From Amoebidium appalachense (taxonomy: Eukaryota > Ichthyosporea): 64,000 nt of DNA. The notes below the pieces were generated by a model, which saw only the letters and a program-made list of their open reading frames with translations, was not told where the DNA came from and did no database searches. Positions 1 through 35,277 of the stretch are shown piece by piece (positions within the stretch are counted from its first letter, which is position 1; each line of letters starts with the position of its first letter). Both the position numbers and the translations under genes were made by a program. The stretch is from NCBI GenBank assembly GCA_963693365.1, contig CAVNZM010000005.1:10850001-10914000 (forward strand). Direction: 5' to 3'.

Positions 1-597
1 GACAATTGGTACCGAGATAGACGTAATGTCTCTAAGCGCATTTAGAGACCCCCAAAGAAGTCAAACTTTGCACCCCAGAAGTTCAAATTACAGTATTTGT
101 CCCCGGTATCCGTTCTCCGTTCGTTATCGGGGCTATAAACACCCACTTATTTGCTCTTCAAAATCCATGTCAGCGATTGGGCAAAAGCGTTTTTATCGTC
201 TACCCTCCTCCCATTAGCCAATCAAATCGCATATATTCGCAGCTACCCCGGCCTCCCCTCACCTCCCCTCCTCCACGTCCGGATCTTTCGAACCCTACTC
301 CTATTTGATCTCGTGGAGTAGAAAGGAGCCTACCGGCCCCAATGATAATTATCTGACCGTGGAGAACCATGCGCATGCCGTGGCTGAACGAAGGTCATTC
401 AGTGAATTTCAGTCCCTGGCACACGGAGGCCTACTGACAGCGAGTGAGCACACGGGGCAAAAATACTATGCGCAGCCTTCGCATCGGGAGTTTTTGTTCC
501 GCGCATATGCCATGTCTACAGTTTTCCCAATTCAATTCAAACCACAAGTAGGTAAAAGTGAAAGTGCACGAACAAACAAGCCAAACCGTTCTTGAAA
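1..597 (+). promoter_or_regulatory. Upstream region of the EFM7-like gene
   Basis: This low-repeat stretch lies upstream of the first ATG of the methyltransferase gene. It has a CCAAT box at 218-222 and a C/T-rich stretch at about 250-290. I see no recognisable coding exon here; the open frames at 26-217 and 305-595 look like chance. A promoter role is inferred from position only. Confidence 0.35.
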
Positions 598-8221
<7,624 letters not shown>

Positions 8222-8663
8222 TTACGTCATTACTTGTGGATGTGGTGTGTGCACGTGGGTGGGGTGTGTGCGCTATAAAACACAATTTGGTTAGATCAGT
8301 AACGTATTTGCATTGGAGTCATTGTGGTGCTGTCCTTGTAAGAGTGTATGTTTTTTATGAAACAAAAAAGAGCGGGAATATAGCAATGATTTGTTTGGTT
8401 TGCCGTTTGATTGGGGTTTGGGAAAGAGAGTTTAGGCACTAGGAGATGCTAATGGTACATTTTGGCCCGGTGTAGACTTGCATGTACCACGCCTGTGTTA
8501 AAGAGGAGAAAAGAAACAGAATTGTAGACAGGTTTACCTGCTTTTTTATCGTGTTATAAAAACAATAGCACAGGCTGGACCGTGCTAATAGAATTATAAG
8601 CAGAAGTGCAGGTGATGCAATATCTTTAAGTGCATATGCAGAACACCCCCTGTAGATGTGCCC

Positions 8664-8695
<32 letters not shown>

Positions 8696-8828
8696 ACACA
8701 CACACCACCACCACCACCACCACCACCACACACACACACAAACTCACAGCTACACACTGCGCACACACACACACAACCCACACACACATGTATACAGATC
8801 TGTGCACACAGACGTGCGCACGTGCGCA

Positions 8829-8833
8829 CGCAG

Positions 8834-8880
<47 letters not shown>

Positions 8881-9030
8881 ACGCACACACACACGCACGC
8901 ACACACACACACACACGCACACACACAGTGCATGTACGTACATACACACACACACACGCACACACACACACAGTGCATGTACGTACATACACACACACAC
9001 ACACACACACACAACACAGTGCATGTACGT

Positions 9031-9065
<35 letters not shown>

Positions 9066-9075
9066 GCATGTACGT

Positions 9076-9122
<47 letters not shown>

Positions 9123-9129
9123 GCATGTA

Positions 9130-9170
<41 letters not shown>

Positions 9171-9179
9171 GTGCATGTA

Positions 9180-9215
<36 letters not shown>

Positions 9216-9225
9216 GCATGTACGT

Positions 9226-9260
<35 letters not shown>

Positions 9261-9368
9261 GCATGTACGTACATACACACACGCACACACACACACACAC
9301 ACAGTGCATGTACGTACATACACACACGCACACACACACACACACACAGTGCATATACGTACATACAC
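8829..9368 (+). repeat. Composite (CA)n satellite with a spaced GTGCATGTACGTACATA insert
   Basis: A (CA)n array is interrupted about ten times, every 40-57 bp, by the same short insert at about 8928, 8972, 9019, 9063, 9120, 9171, 9212, 9258, 9303 and 9348. Its core TGTACGTACA is a perfect palindrome. The array has higher-order periodicity rather than simple slippage. Confidence 0.85.
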
Positions 9369-10189
9369 ACCCCGCACAATACCGTGCACATGTGCGTACA
9401 CCTGTACGTGACAACACCACAGCAAACGTCCACACAGAGCTCCGTGTGCCCCACGGAGCTCCTAGCCTATACTAATGTTAGCCTGTAGACAAAAGCGTCT
9501 ATTCGGTTGCTGTGTTGGCCCCACAGCAACATGTCAACTATTCATTATGCAATCATCAACATGTACAAACATGGCATCAGAATCGAAAACCTCCACACAT
9601 AGCGACCATCACTTCATCTTTAAGCACTAACAGTAAATCGTGAAAGGACCACCAAGTTATAGTGTAAATGCTATCTATGTACACGCACATGCTACACTAA
9701 ATGGGTGTCAGCACCCATCCTTGTGATATATCTTCATATCACATTTATAGAACACAGATGATAGCAAGAACCTGGTTTAAAGTCACATCTGCTTCCATAT
9801 TCATGTTCGTTTCATCTGACGCTATCTATGAGCTATTGGGCCAGCGTTTTAAAATTCAGCTTCGTCATGTATTGAACCCCCCCCACCCCACCCCCCTGAG
9901 ACAAGGCAAGGAAAAGAAAGAGGTAAGAGAAACACTGTGAAAAAAGGAATGCCTAATTAGCATCCCATACCGCCAAACACGACGACTGCATTCAACACCA
10001 TGTAGTATATACCCAGATCAAAGGGACACACCACTAAACTACCCTCAGAGTCATTTTGTTGCACCGTATATTGCAGCATTCAAAAACAAAACACAAATCG
10101 GCCTCATTCGGTCCGTGGACTTGGTGAGTTGGTGGGCGTGGGGTTGTTGCTCTTTCGCGAGGATGTCTCGGAAGATAGATATTGGTCGG

Positions 10190-10190
<1 letters not shown>

Positions 10191-10282
<92 letters not shown>
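10191..10282 (+). repeat. (GT)n microsatellite
   Basis: Near-perfect (GT)n of about 90 nt in the intergenic DNA downstream of the phosphatase gene. Confidence 0.9.
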
Positions 10283-10288
<6 letters not shown>

Positions 10289-10844
10289 TGTGTGTGTGTG
10301 CGTGCGTGTGTGCGTGTGTGTGCGTGTGTGTGTGGTGTGTTTGTGTGTGTGTGTTGAAGGGGGAGGGGTGGGGAGGGGGTAATTGAGTTAGTGTCCACTC
10401 ATGTGTGTACTACTAGGACAGTTTGTGTGTGTTTGTGTTGGTGAGTGTGCGTGTTTGTGATGGTTAGTGAATGTGTGTGCGTGATGGCGGTGTTTATGCG
10501 TGTGCACGAATGTAAATGTCTGTGAACGTATGTCGGTTCTCCACACATCACTTGCACGAACAGAGGAAACCAACCTAACCAGTACAGCTGCACCATGCAA
10601 ACTGTGGCCTGGGGAGGGGAATGGTTTTGTTGTGTGTGTGTTTGTGTGTGTGTGTGTGCGTGAGTGTGTGTGTGCGTCTGTGTATATGTGTTTGTGGATG
10701 TTCATGTGCATGTATGTGTGCGCACCCATCTGTGTGCGTATGTGCGCTTGCATGCGTGTGTGAGCGTACTTGTGTGCGTGTGTATACACGTGCGTGTGTG
10801 TGTCCGTCTGACATTTGGAGGGGTGTCAGGCCATGCAAACCTAC

Positions 10845-17981
<7,137 letters not shown>

Positions 17982-18445
17982 GGCTTTGGAGTGTCCCGGC
18001 ACGCCCTGCCCTGAAACTCAGCACTGGCCCACACACCCGGCCCACACTCACTCTCTGTCTCTCTCCCTCTGCCACGCCCTTCCTCTCTCTTTCGCCATTG
18101 GTGGTAGTCGTTGGTGGGTTCGTGGGTTGTGTGTGTTGTGGGAGCAAAGGGGGGGGAGGGGGGGGCAGAGTCCGTGGAAAGGAGCTGTGGTGTGTGTTGC
18201 AAATGCGGATGAATTCGCATGTGCATGCCTATACTTTTCCCCATTTCATCCTTCTCCTTCTCCTTTCTTCCTTCTCCTTCTTTATTTTATTTAATCTATT
18301 TATTTATTTATTTATGGGGGGGGGGGGGGGGGGGGAGGGAGGGGGGGGGTGGGGGAAGGGGAAAAAGCGTATCAAACTAGATGAGTGGGGAGGGGGGGTA
18401 TTGACGAAGATGTGTGCGCATGCCGGGGAGGGGGGGTATGTGTGT

Positions 18446-18476
<31 letters not shown>

Positions 18477-18625
18477 GGGAGGGGGGGGAGGGGGGAGTGA
18501 GGGGCTGCTCAGGGAACACACAAACTAGCTTCTGCTTTTTCCCGTCTTTTTGTTTTTCTTTTCTTTTCTTTTTTTTTTCTTTTTTTTTTTTTCTGGAGAG
18601 GGGGATGGGGAGGGAGGGGCGGCGG

Positions 18626-18673
<48 letters not shown>

Positions 18674-18943
18674 AATCTGAGGTGAGTCCTAGGCGAATTT
18701 CTTTGTTTTAGACGGTCGATCAGAACATTACCGTTTGCACACATGCTTAGGCGAGCCGCATAATGTCGATGGGTAAGATCAAGCTACTGTGGTGTGTTTT
18801 CCAAGCACCTGTGTGTAAATCATAGCTGCGTGCATTCGCGTATTTTTTCTAAAGTGACAGCGCGGGCGTTTTCTTTTGCACCTACACCGATCGCTGTGTG
18901 CGTGTGAATGTCCGGAGTTGTGTATGTGCGTGTCAAGTGTGTG

Positions 18944-18975
<32 letters not shown>

Positions 18976-18996
18976 TGCGTGCGTGTGCGTGTGCGT

Positions 18997-19031
<35 letters not shown>

Positions 19032-19221
19032 CGTGCGTGTGTATGTGTGTACCTGCGTGTAGGTGCATACTTGTGGGTGCGAGCGTATCAGCGGCTGAGT
19101 CTGTATGAGTGTTTGCGTAGGTGTGCGGCCGTATGTGCTTGAATGTGAGGGTGTGCGAATGTGGCCGTCCATTGGTGTAGCGAGGAATCACGTACGGGAA
19201 GTCATTTGCTGTTTTGAGGAT

Positions 19222-19257
<36 letters not shown>

Positions 19258-19367
19258 CGTGCGTGTGTGTGTGTGTGTGCACGTGTGTGTGTGTGTGTGT
19301 GTGTACGTGCGTGCGTAGGTGCGTGTACACACGTGTGTTCATGCGTGCGAGTGTGTGTACCCGCGCG

Positions 19368-19428
<61 letters not shown>

Positions 19429-19461
19429 GCGCGTGGATGTGTGTGTGTTTGTACCCGCGCG

Positions 19462-19523
<62 letters not shown>

Positions 19524-20418
19524 TTTGTTTGTGTGTGTACGTGCGGGCAGGAGGTACGTGGGTGTCTGAATGATGTGCTTGCAAGATTGCATATCTGTGT
19601 ATAAAGAGGGCGGAGAAAAGCAGGTTTAACGGGGAGTGGCCCACCTTTACTGGTTTTGGGGTTGTGGAGTCACCAGGCTTTGGTGACACCGTGGGCTTCA
19701 TCAAGGCTTCACTGGAACATGGGAGCTAATAATAGCCGCTCACTAACATGCACATGCCACTGTATCAACCTGAAAAGAAGTTTTTTGCAATCATAAAAAT
19801 GTATTCTATACGCAAAAGCACGCGAAGACTTCGTTTGACTAGGAAAGCCTTCTTGAAGTCACATTAACAAAAACAGAAAAAAAAGAAAAACACAAAAAAG
19901 TGCAGAGGAGTTGTGACGGCGTGTACAGATATGAGCGATCGATCAATTGCAAGTGGGATAACGAAATCCCTCGGTAATATCAAGATTCGCTAAAAAAGGA
20001 GGCACGATATAAAAGAGGGGCTGCAGTGTCACTGCACTTTGTGCATTTATAGAAATTGTAGTATTGTGTTATATATGTAATATTGTAATAGTAAATGATA
20101 TTCTACAAAAAAATTCCAGTTACTCTTATTTGTGGTAAAGCTTGGGGCCAGTTTTCATGCATTACCTCTGCCACTTACATCCCGTTAGGTACACACTGTG
20201 TTCCTCGTATGTGTCGCACACAGATATAAGTGTTCATCGTCATCATGCTAACGAACCTTCTTTTTGTTTCGTTTTCTCGCTGTGTGACGTAAGGACCCTC
20301 TCACCGTGGCTCTGTCACAACTCCATATATTATCCTCTGAGTTGAACCGTAAACCAGCAGCAGACACATTTCAAATGGTTGTTAACGTCCAGGGCGGGGG
20401 GCGGGGGGGAGGAGGAAA

Positions 20419-20504
<86 letters not shown>
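20419..20504 (+). repeat. 86-nt uninterrupted G run
   Basis: The longest pure homopolymer in the window, followed by TTCTAATAAAAAAAA. A tract of this kind can form G-quadruplexes and is prone to length change and assembly error. Confidence 0.9.
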
Positions 20505-20506
<2 letters not shown>

Positions 20507-20647
20507 CTAATAAAAAAAATATTACCCACAGCACCGACAGTACCTAGTTAATGTATGCCTGCAACTACATGTTTAACTAAAACCAAGGCCTCCTACATAC
20601 TGTTAACCATAAGTGCAATCTGCCATAATGCTGCAGCCCCCCCCCCC

Positions 20648-20681
<34 letters not shown>

Positions 20682-21244
20682 CCCACCCGGCACCCCCTCC
20701 CCCCCTTCCCCCGGCCCATGGTGTATGTAATTGTAGTTTGCCTAGAGGGCCTGCAAAGGCTCTCCGAGAACAAAACGTGATAAAATAAAAAATAAAAAAA
20801 ATATAGCTGCAGGCAAAATCAGACGTTCCAGCTTATAGATCCGGTGCTATCCGAGTCGGATCCTGTGCACGTCAAGTGGAGATCTTGGGGATTCCTTCTT
20901 CAGTTGTAAGCAAAGGCTACCCGGTGACTCCTGCCCTCCCCCCCCACCCCCACACACGCACCAAAACTTGATTAAATAAATAAATAAGTAAATAATAGAA
21001 AAGAAAAAAAAAATGCACGCATGCTCACCCCCCCCCCACCCCCCCCCCCCCCCCTCACCCCCCGCCCCCCGCCCCCCAACCCTCCCCCCCCCCCCCCCCC
21101 CCCCCAACCCGTTCCGCCTCTCCCTATAACCACCCCCTCCCCCCCCCCCCCCCCCCTCCCCGCCCTTCCAAACACCAAACTCCATTTCCAAATAACCGAC
21201 GGAAGGTCTGCACTAAAGCTGCGATCATCTCCCCCCGCCCCCCT

Positions 21245-21281
<37 letters not shown>

Positions 21282-22261
21282 CACCCCTCCCCACCCCCCT
21301 CCCCCGGTCCCCTCTGAATCCCCCCTCCCCCCCCCCCCCCCCCCCCCCCTCCCCCTATGTGCGCCCCCGTGACCCCTGTAACAACCCCACCCCCCTTAGG
21401 CTATGCGTACACCAACCACCACCACCACTACACAAAAACAAAAATGAAAAGAGAAGGGGGAAAAAAGAAAAAAAAAGACAGCTCAAACAAAAACCTGATG
21501 TATGCACGGTCTCGCAAGGCCCTGGACCACCGACACAATCGATGCACTCCCTTGTATATACACTGAACTTTTGCTTAAATTAGGATATATTGCCAATGTT
21601 CCAATTGGAACAGTTTAATGATGGACAAGTATCAGGAATGCCAATATATAGTGACGGTATATATGGTGCAAAGCTTTCAAAGGGAACAAGCTGGGCTCAA
21701 ACAAGCTTTACGAAAATTAAAGAACTAGCAGTCTTGCATACACATACCACACAAGATGCACATGCCGGTGTGCATCCACACACAAACACCTTAAAATAAT
21801 TATATAGCAAGACACACGTGCACCAATTACTACCTGATCATCGCATAAATATAAAGGCACGTGCAGGCACACTTGGAGATCTGCGCTTTTCGTATCACAC
21901 ACAGGCCACAGGCACGTGCACAGACAGGGATCAGATGTACACACATGTACACGCCTGTGTGTGTGCATCGTAAGGAACCACGCGTGTAGACCAACCATCC
22001 TGCTCCTGAGACTTCTTTTTGTTTGCACATTTTTACACAAGGCCCCAGCGGCCACTGACCAAACCGGTGACCCATATAAAGCGGCAGAGACATAAATATT
22101 CACGATGGTAACTTACTAGAATATCGAAACAAGCAATTTGTGGAGATGGGTCAATTGGCTTGAAAGTTGTTGCATGCGCAGGTTGACGTTGCAGGGAAGA
22201 AAACTGAAAGTTTACAAAGTTATACATCACAGATTATGTCGTGCTTCTGTTAAACTGTATA

Positions 22262-22319
22262 TACAAGGCTTAGCCCCATTCAAAGTTACCTACAAGGCTT
22301 AGCCCCATTCAAAGTTACC
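22262..22319. repeat. 29-bp tandem duplication
   Basis: Two exact adjacent copies of a 29-bp unit starting TACAAGGCTTAGCCCC, about 60 bp beyond the stop codon of the secreted-protein gene on its 3' side. Confidence 0.9.
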
Positions 22320-22379
22320 TATTTTAGTATTAATGCATTTGCATACTTTGGCTGACAGAGAATGCCTTCCAACCTCTAC

Positions 22380-23695
22380 CTAGAACACATACCCAAAGTT
22401 TCCATTAGTAACAGTCTGCCCCGCGCCAAGTGTAACAGTATAACCCCATCCCAAAGTCTGTCCAAAAATACTCTTAGTAGGCCGTGCATTCGGGCCCAAA
22501 GAAGCCTGGTCGACTTGCACGGTGTAGGGTGCCCCCGCAGGCACATTCAATACATAACTACCGTCTGCACCCGTAGTCACTGTTTGCACCACCGCGCCCG
22601 CGGTGTCCAATAGGGACACACGCACCCCCGGAACGCCGGGATCTGATTGGTCCATAGCACCATTGTTGTTGGCGTCTTGGTAGACTCGAGAGGTGATCAC
22701 TGCTTGCAGGGGTACGGATGCAGGTGCATTCACTGTGGTCGGGAAGAGGTGTTTACCGGTCAGTGTGTCATACAAAAACTGTGTGTGTGCACACAAACCT
22801 CCGAGTGTGCTAGTCGTTGATAGTGTATCCCTTTCCCGTGTTCACAATAGCTATTTTGTCACAAATCCCTTATATATTACCCAAAACCATGCTGTTGTCC
22901 CTCATGTTCATTATCCGTCTTCCAAACAGTTTACTTCCAAAAGAGTCAACCCCCATCAACAGCACATGTATGCCCAATCAAGCACCTACCCGGCCTGTAC
23001 GGCAGTTGCACCTTCACATTCTGCCCGTCAGCAGCATCCACCTGCACCACACTGCCCGCAAACACCATCCCCGCAGGCCCCGTCTGTCCCACAGGCCCCA
23101 CGCTGTATGCACCTGGTTGCAGCCCCCTCACCATGAAACGACCGTTTGCATCTGTGTCTACAGACACCCCCCCTATCTGCACCCCTAACCCTGCAAGGCC
23201 TGCCTCCCAGTAGTCTCTCTTCCCGTTGCCACTGCCGTCCACAAAGGCACTGCCGTAGATGGTTGCTGTTGAGAAAAATTGTTTGTCAGTGGTAGTGTAA
23301 GCTCAGAGAAAAACACAAAAATGCAGCCATTTTTGGTTCTGGCATGCAAACCGTGGAATTACAGTTGCAGATTTTGTAACAGTTGTTGGGTGGGTGCAAG
23401 CAGCAACTTGAAAGGTGAGCTTGCCGAGCAAAATTCGTCCCATGTGCCTGTCTGTATGTATGTAGGTTCTTGTCCTTGCCACCGACAGAGTGGAATGGGT
23501 AGTGGGATTCGTTGGCCCACCACAGGGACGTCTAGCACGCGTAGAATTGAAGCAGGGGCAAAAATAACAAATACATTGCACACAGAACGGTTTCATACCT
23601 CCAGAGCCAGGCTCGCCAGCAAATCGGCTGGGAGCGGCCGAAGTGCAGGCCACGAGAATGCAGAGGGCGAAGGTGCTGGACTTCAACGCGGCCAT
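22380..23695 (-). CDS. Secreted protein with two SdrD_B/Cna-B-like domains (3 exons)
   Basis: Exons 23695-23599, 23265-22990 and 22732-22380 (TAG) join in phase to 241 residues. Exon 1 encodes a signal peptide: MAALKSSTFALCILVACTSA, with likely cleavage near SAAPS. Exon 2 begins one beta-sandwich repeat (YGSAFVDGSGNGKRDYWEAG, then VSVDTDANGRFMVRGLQPGA). Exon 3 holds a second (SRVYQDANNNGAMDQSDPGV, PGVRVSLLDTAG, TTGADGSYVLNVPAGAPYTV, ending GNFGYVF). The D-x-N-x-N-G-x-x-D acidic loop suggests calcium binding, as in SdrD B repeats. Such domains are best known from bacterial surface adhesins, where they act as rigid spacers. No membrane anchor or sortase motif is visible, so a secreted extracellular matrix or cell-wall role is inferred. 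Introns with good GT-AG sites argue against bacterial contamination. Confidence 0.87.
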
Positions 23696-23829
23696 TTTTC
23701 TTTAGCCGGGAAGTATGTAGGAGTATTGTAAGAATATAATATGCAGTGTGTATCGAAAATGGCGTGTTGGGGGTAGATAGTAGTGGACGGGCTGTGCACG
23801 ATGTGACCACTAATACTTTACATATAGTT

Positions 23830-23948
23830 AGTTTATGGTATCGGCAATTTGTTTTTAAAGTGTTCTGACAGACAGAGTAGTGCAAACCATTACTTAGTTT
23901 ATGGTATCGGCGATTTGCTATTAAAGTGTTCTGACAGACAGAGTAGTG
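23830..23948. repeat. 66-bp tandem duplication upstream of the secreted-protein gene
   Basis: Nearly two copies of a 66-bp unit beginning AGTTTATGGTATCGGC at 23830 and 23896. They share AAAGTGTTCTGACAGACAGA and lie 135-250 bp upstream of the start codon, so they may be part of the promoter. Confidence 0.85.
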
Positions 23949-24043
23949 CCCATGGTTTGTTGATGCGTCGGCCATTTGGCGAGTTTTTATGGACGAACGT
24001 CGAACCGAACTGGAACACGCCACTTGAGTACATTCGGTATCCT

Positions 24044-24410
24044 ATTGGTTGGAAGTTGAAACGGTCCCCCCAGCAAGTGCAGGGAGGGCCAAAGTGGGGC
24101 AAAATAGTTGTATATTTATTGTTGGATTCGGTTTTTATATTCTGTAGACCAAAAATGTTTATGTTATGTCTCTAAATCTCTTTTTTGTAGGCTCTATTCG
24201 GACACAGCACCTGTCGACGCGTGTCCGAGTCGAGGACTTGAGGTGGGACGTAATCCAATCGGCATCCAGAAATAATTGAACTAAATGACGATCGGTTGTG
24301 ATTGGCTACTGAAACAATGAAATAGTTGTCCGTTACCTTATTGGGTCTCAAAATTGCTATGTGATTGGTCTAAAAACATACACATTCCCTATTGGGTTAT
24401 GTGTTCCAAT
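24044..24410. promoter_or_regulatory. CCAAT-box cluster
   Basis: Seven CCAAT pentamers in both orientations: ATTGG at 24044, 24301, 24340, 24364 and 24391; CCAAT at 24255 and 24406. They lie 350-715 bp upstream of the secreted-protein start. Such clusters are typical NF-Y sites. A promoter role, possibly bidirectional, is inferred. Confidence 0.5.
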
Positions 24411-24924
24411 AGGAAGAGGGCAATTACAAGCGCACTTTGAAACATAAACAAAACACGGATCTCTCTTCAAACATACGTCATCTTCCCGGATCCACCGAGC
24501 AGTGCACGTGCGGCGGGCAATTATTATTTTATTTCTACACGTGCACCGTATGTAGGGTCCACCCTGGCTGTAAATCTGCCACCTACTGAGATGGCTCTTT
24601 ATTTTTCCTTACACATTCAGCGAACACTGGACTCTATTGAACCGTCGAGACTCCGCGACAGAAAGCATGCACGCGGTTGCGAAGCGAACGTAAAGTTCAT
24701 CGCAGCGGGTGCACACCGTCAGTACGTGTGAGGCTGTAAATGTAGCGATATCACAAACAAACGGGCCGCCGTACACAATTAAAAACCCAGTGTTACACGC
24801 CGTCGCATCAACACCAAGCCGCTGGGCATGGCACAGTTTAGTAGGCACACATGCATGCACATAATTAGTAGTGGAGTATGTACTATCACACATGTACACA
24901 CACGTGCACACTGGCACACACTGG

Positions 24925-24929
<5 letters not shown>

Positions 24930-24981
<52 letters not shown>

Positions 24982-25062
24982 ACACATACACACACACATA
25001 CGCACACACGCACACACACACACACACACACGCACACACACAGACACACACACACACACACA

Positions 25063-25149
<87 letters not shown>

Positions 25150-25150
25150 G
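24930..25150 (+). repeat. (CA)n microsatellite
   Basis: (CA)n with scattered CG and TA interruptions, pure over about 25064-25147, ending in a short (CG)n. Confidence 0.9.
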
Positions 25151-25584
25151 CGCGAAAGCAAGACTGCGTAGCCGGTAGGTTATAAGCGCATGGCATGGTG
25201 TGCGCAGGCTGTGTTTGCACCCCACCGGTTATTTCCATGTGCTGAGGCAGATCTTATCCTGTGGCTCGCCGGTTCTCTCTGACACACACACACTCTCAGG
25301 CTCTCTCTCTTTCTCTCTCTCTCTCCCTCCCCCCCTCCCTCCCTCCGTGCCCTCACTCTCTCCATCTCTCTCGCCTTCCCTTCTCTCTCTCATTCTCTCT
25401 TTCCCTCCCGGATCCCTCCCTAGGCCTCCCTCCCTCTCTCTCCCTCCCCTTCCCTTCTCTCTCTCATCCTCTCTTTCCCTCCCGTGATCCCTCCCTCTCT
25501 CTCTCTCCCTCCCCTTCCCTTCTCTCTAGATCTCTCATTCTCTCTTCCCCTCCCTCCCTCCCTCCCTCTCCCTCCCTCCCCCTC

Positions 25585-25619
<35 letters not shown>

Positions 25620-25673
25620 CCCCCCCCCCCCCCCCCCCCCCCTCGCTCTATCTCTGTGTGTGTTTGTGTGTGT

Positions 25674-25720
<47 letters not shown>

Positions 25721-26739
25721 CGTGTGCGTGTTCCAGTGTGGTGTGCGTGTGTGCAAGCACGTCATTATCAAATGCACATATCGTGATGTGTGTGTGGGCA
25801 CGTCGATGTCATGTCGTGTATGCGTGCAGTGATCCACGGTGTGTCACAGCATGTGTATGCGTGTGTATCACTACAGGGGTGATATTTTGTGCATGGGGTA
25901 TACAGTGCCGGCGAGAACTTCGTGTGCCTGACATGAATGGTGATCATCTGTGTGTGGGCATGTGTGGGTATATGTATGCTTCAACACAGACTTGCTAGGC
26001 ATTTCGGCATGCATATGCATGAGAATATGACAAAGACAATCCGATACGGACCTGTAGGTACACACAAAAACATCTCCTAGCATTAATATTTTGCAGATAT
26101 ATATATATATATATGACCTTTCTATTTGAGGAAATCATTAGGAAGCATCTGTGCACAATTTATTCGATTTATATTCACGCATCTGCATGCTCAGGCTTTA
26201 AATTAGGCTCGTATTCGATCGATTTGATCAGTACTGCAGTCATGCAGTTCATATGTAGTGGTGGGAGAGACGAAGTTCTACAGCATATATAATAGGACAT
26301 ATCATCATGTATGTAACAGTAAAACAACACTGCATTTTCTTAATAAATTTGGTTGGATGAGACAGCATTCACACACAGAAACCTTGATTCGTGTTATAGC
26401 AAGCATTCGATATTTAGAGTACATGTTCAGGCATTACTATGCACCAGTTATCTTACAGAACCTTTTGCTGGCTTACCTATTTCGAACTAATCACCACAGC
26501 CACGCAGTCACGTTTACAGAAAAAAATTGCATCTAATACTAAGTAGTATCACCGGCTTTTCTTTACTAATGGCATTCATTATTCCTAGTACAAACAACAT
26601 CATAGGCTTAAAATTCATTATCACCAGGGCTAACAATATTACCGGCCAACATTCACTATTACCACACCGCCACTGACCAAGCATACATATCTGTTGACCC
26701 AACTTATACATTACACTGAATAAAGTAGATTAACACCAT

Positions 26740-26775
<36 letters not shown>

Positions 26776-26878
26776 CGCCCTGTGCACAGATTCGTACACA
26801 ATGCCAACACACTCAAAAATATGGAAGCATGTCCTAGACCGGGCGTACAGCTATTTACACAGACGTTGCAGGTGCAAC

Positions 26879-34960
<8,082 letters not shown>

Positions 34961-35080
34961 TCCAACTTCACAAGAGCAGAGACGTAGACAAAACAATGAA
35001 GTTGGCAGCACCACAAAAAAAAAAAACACGGTTTTGGGAGCAACACTATACTTCTCTGATAAATCTGATAAACACGGTTT

Positions 35081-35277
35081 CTACGTGTGTAAAAGGAGAG
35101 GAAATGCGGATGGGGGTTCAAGGGGCGTGGGAGGGGTAGTGCAGTGACGAAGACCATCACCAACACCAAATGCATGCGCGTGTCTGAACTGAGGCACGTG
35201 TTCACGTGGTTTGCTCCACACTGCCCTGTTCACGACCAAGTCAGCATATATCACGGATTCTAAGGCCATTGGGGACA
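35081..35277 (-). CDS. Possible alternative terminal exon of the SMCHD1-like gene
   Basis: Acceptor CATTATTCAG at 35278 gives a 197-nt open stretch in the phase required by exon 35863-35745, ending in a stop at 35081. It would encode LSPMALESVIYADLVVNRAV and about 45 further residues without recognisable similarity. If used, it would end the SMCHD1-like protein before the FYR exons. There is no family support, so I rate it as a competing model only. Confidence 0.3.

Larger units (their letters stand above)
8222..10844. other. Tail-to-tail intergenic region
   Basis: Between the stop codon of the EFM7-like gene and the last confident phosphatase exon. It contains a unique segment (8222-8640), the composite (CA)n satellite (8829-9368), an AT-richer segment without a recognised gene (9400-10185) and a (GT)n run (10191-10282). 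A frame at about 10390-10608 could be a last phosphatase exon (acceptor CAG at 10609-10611) but is not recognisable. Confidence 0.5.
18012..22379. other. Region without a recognised gene
   Basis: Between the phosphatase start and the end of the secreted-protein gene. It contains poly-G and T-rich blocks (18317-18672), GT/GC microsatellites (18935-19540), an AT-rich unique segment (19740-20390), the 86-nt G run, poly-C blocks (20637-21350) and a 29-bp duplication (22262-22319). Short frames such as 19630-19704 are not recognisable exons. Confidence 0.5.
23696..26878. other. Upstream and intergenic region of the secreted-protein gene
   Basis: Contains the 66-bp duplication, the CCAAT cluster, an (CA)n array (24930-25147), a CT-rich block (25290-25640), a (GT)n run (25674-25714), an AT-rich unique segment (25870-26730) and a poly-C run (26741-26773). 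I recognise no coding exon. Confidence 0.5.

Noticed and set aside
19630-19720. Plus-strand VVESPGFGDTVGFIKASLEHG, which resembles a septin or GTPase DTPGFGD motif, and minus-strand MKPTVSPKPGD as a first phosphatase exon
   Set aside because: No other septin motif occurs in the neighbourhood and no supporting exon lies upstream. The minus-strand reading ends in phase 0, but the next phosphatase exon would need phase 1.
22380-23695. Bacterial contamination as an explanation for the SdrD_B-like gene
   Set aside because: Two phase-compatible spliceosomal introns, a signal peptide on a separate exon and eukaryotic-style flanks within the same contig argue that it is resident.
24609-24830. Minus-strand frame FTASHVLTVCTRCDELYVRF upstream of a (CA)n array
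   Set aside because: No family similarity, no splice support and its open extension is purely the microsatellite.
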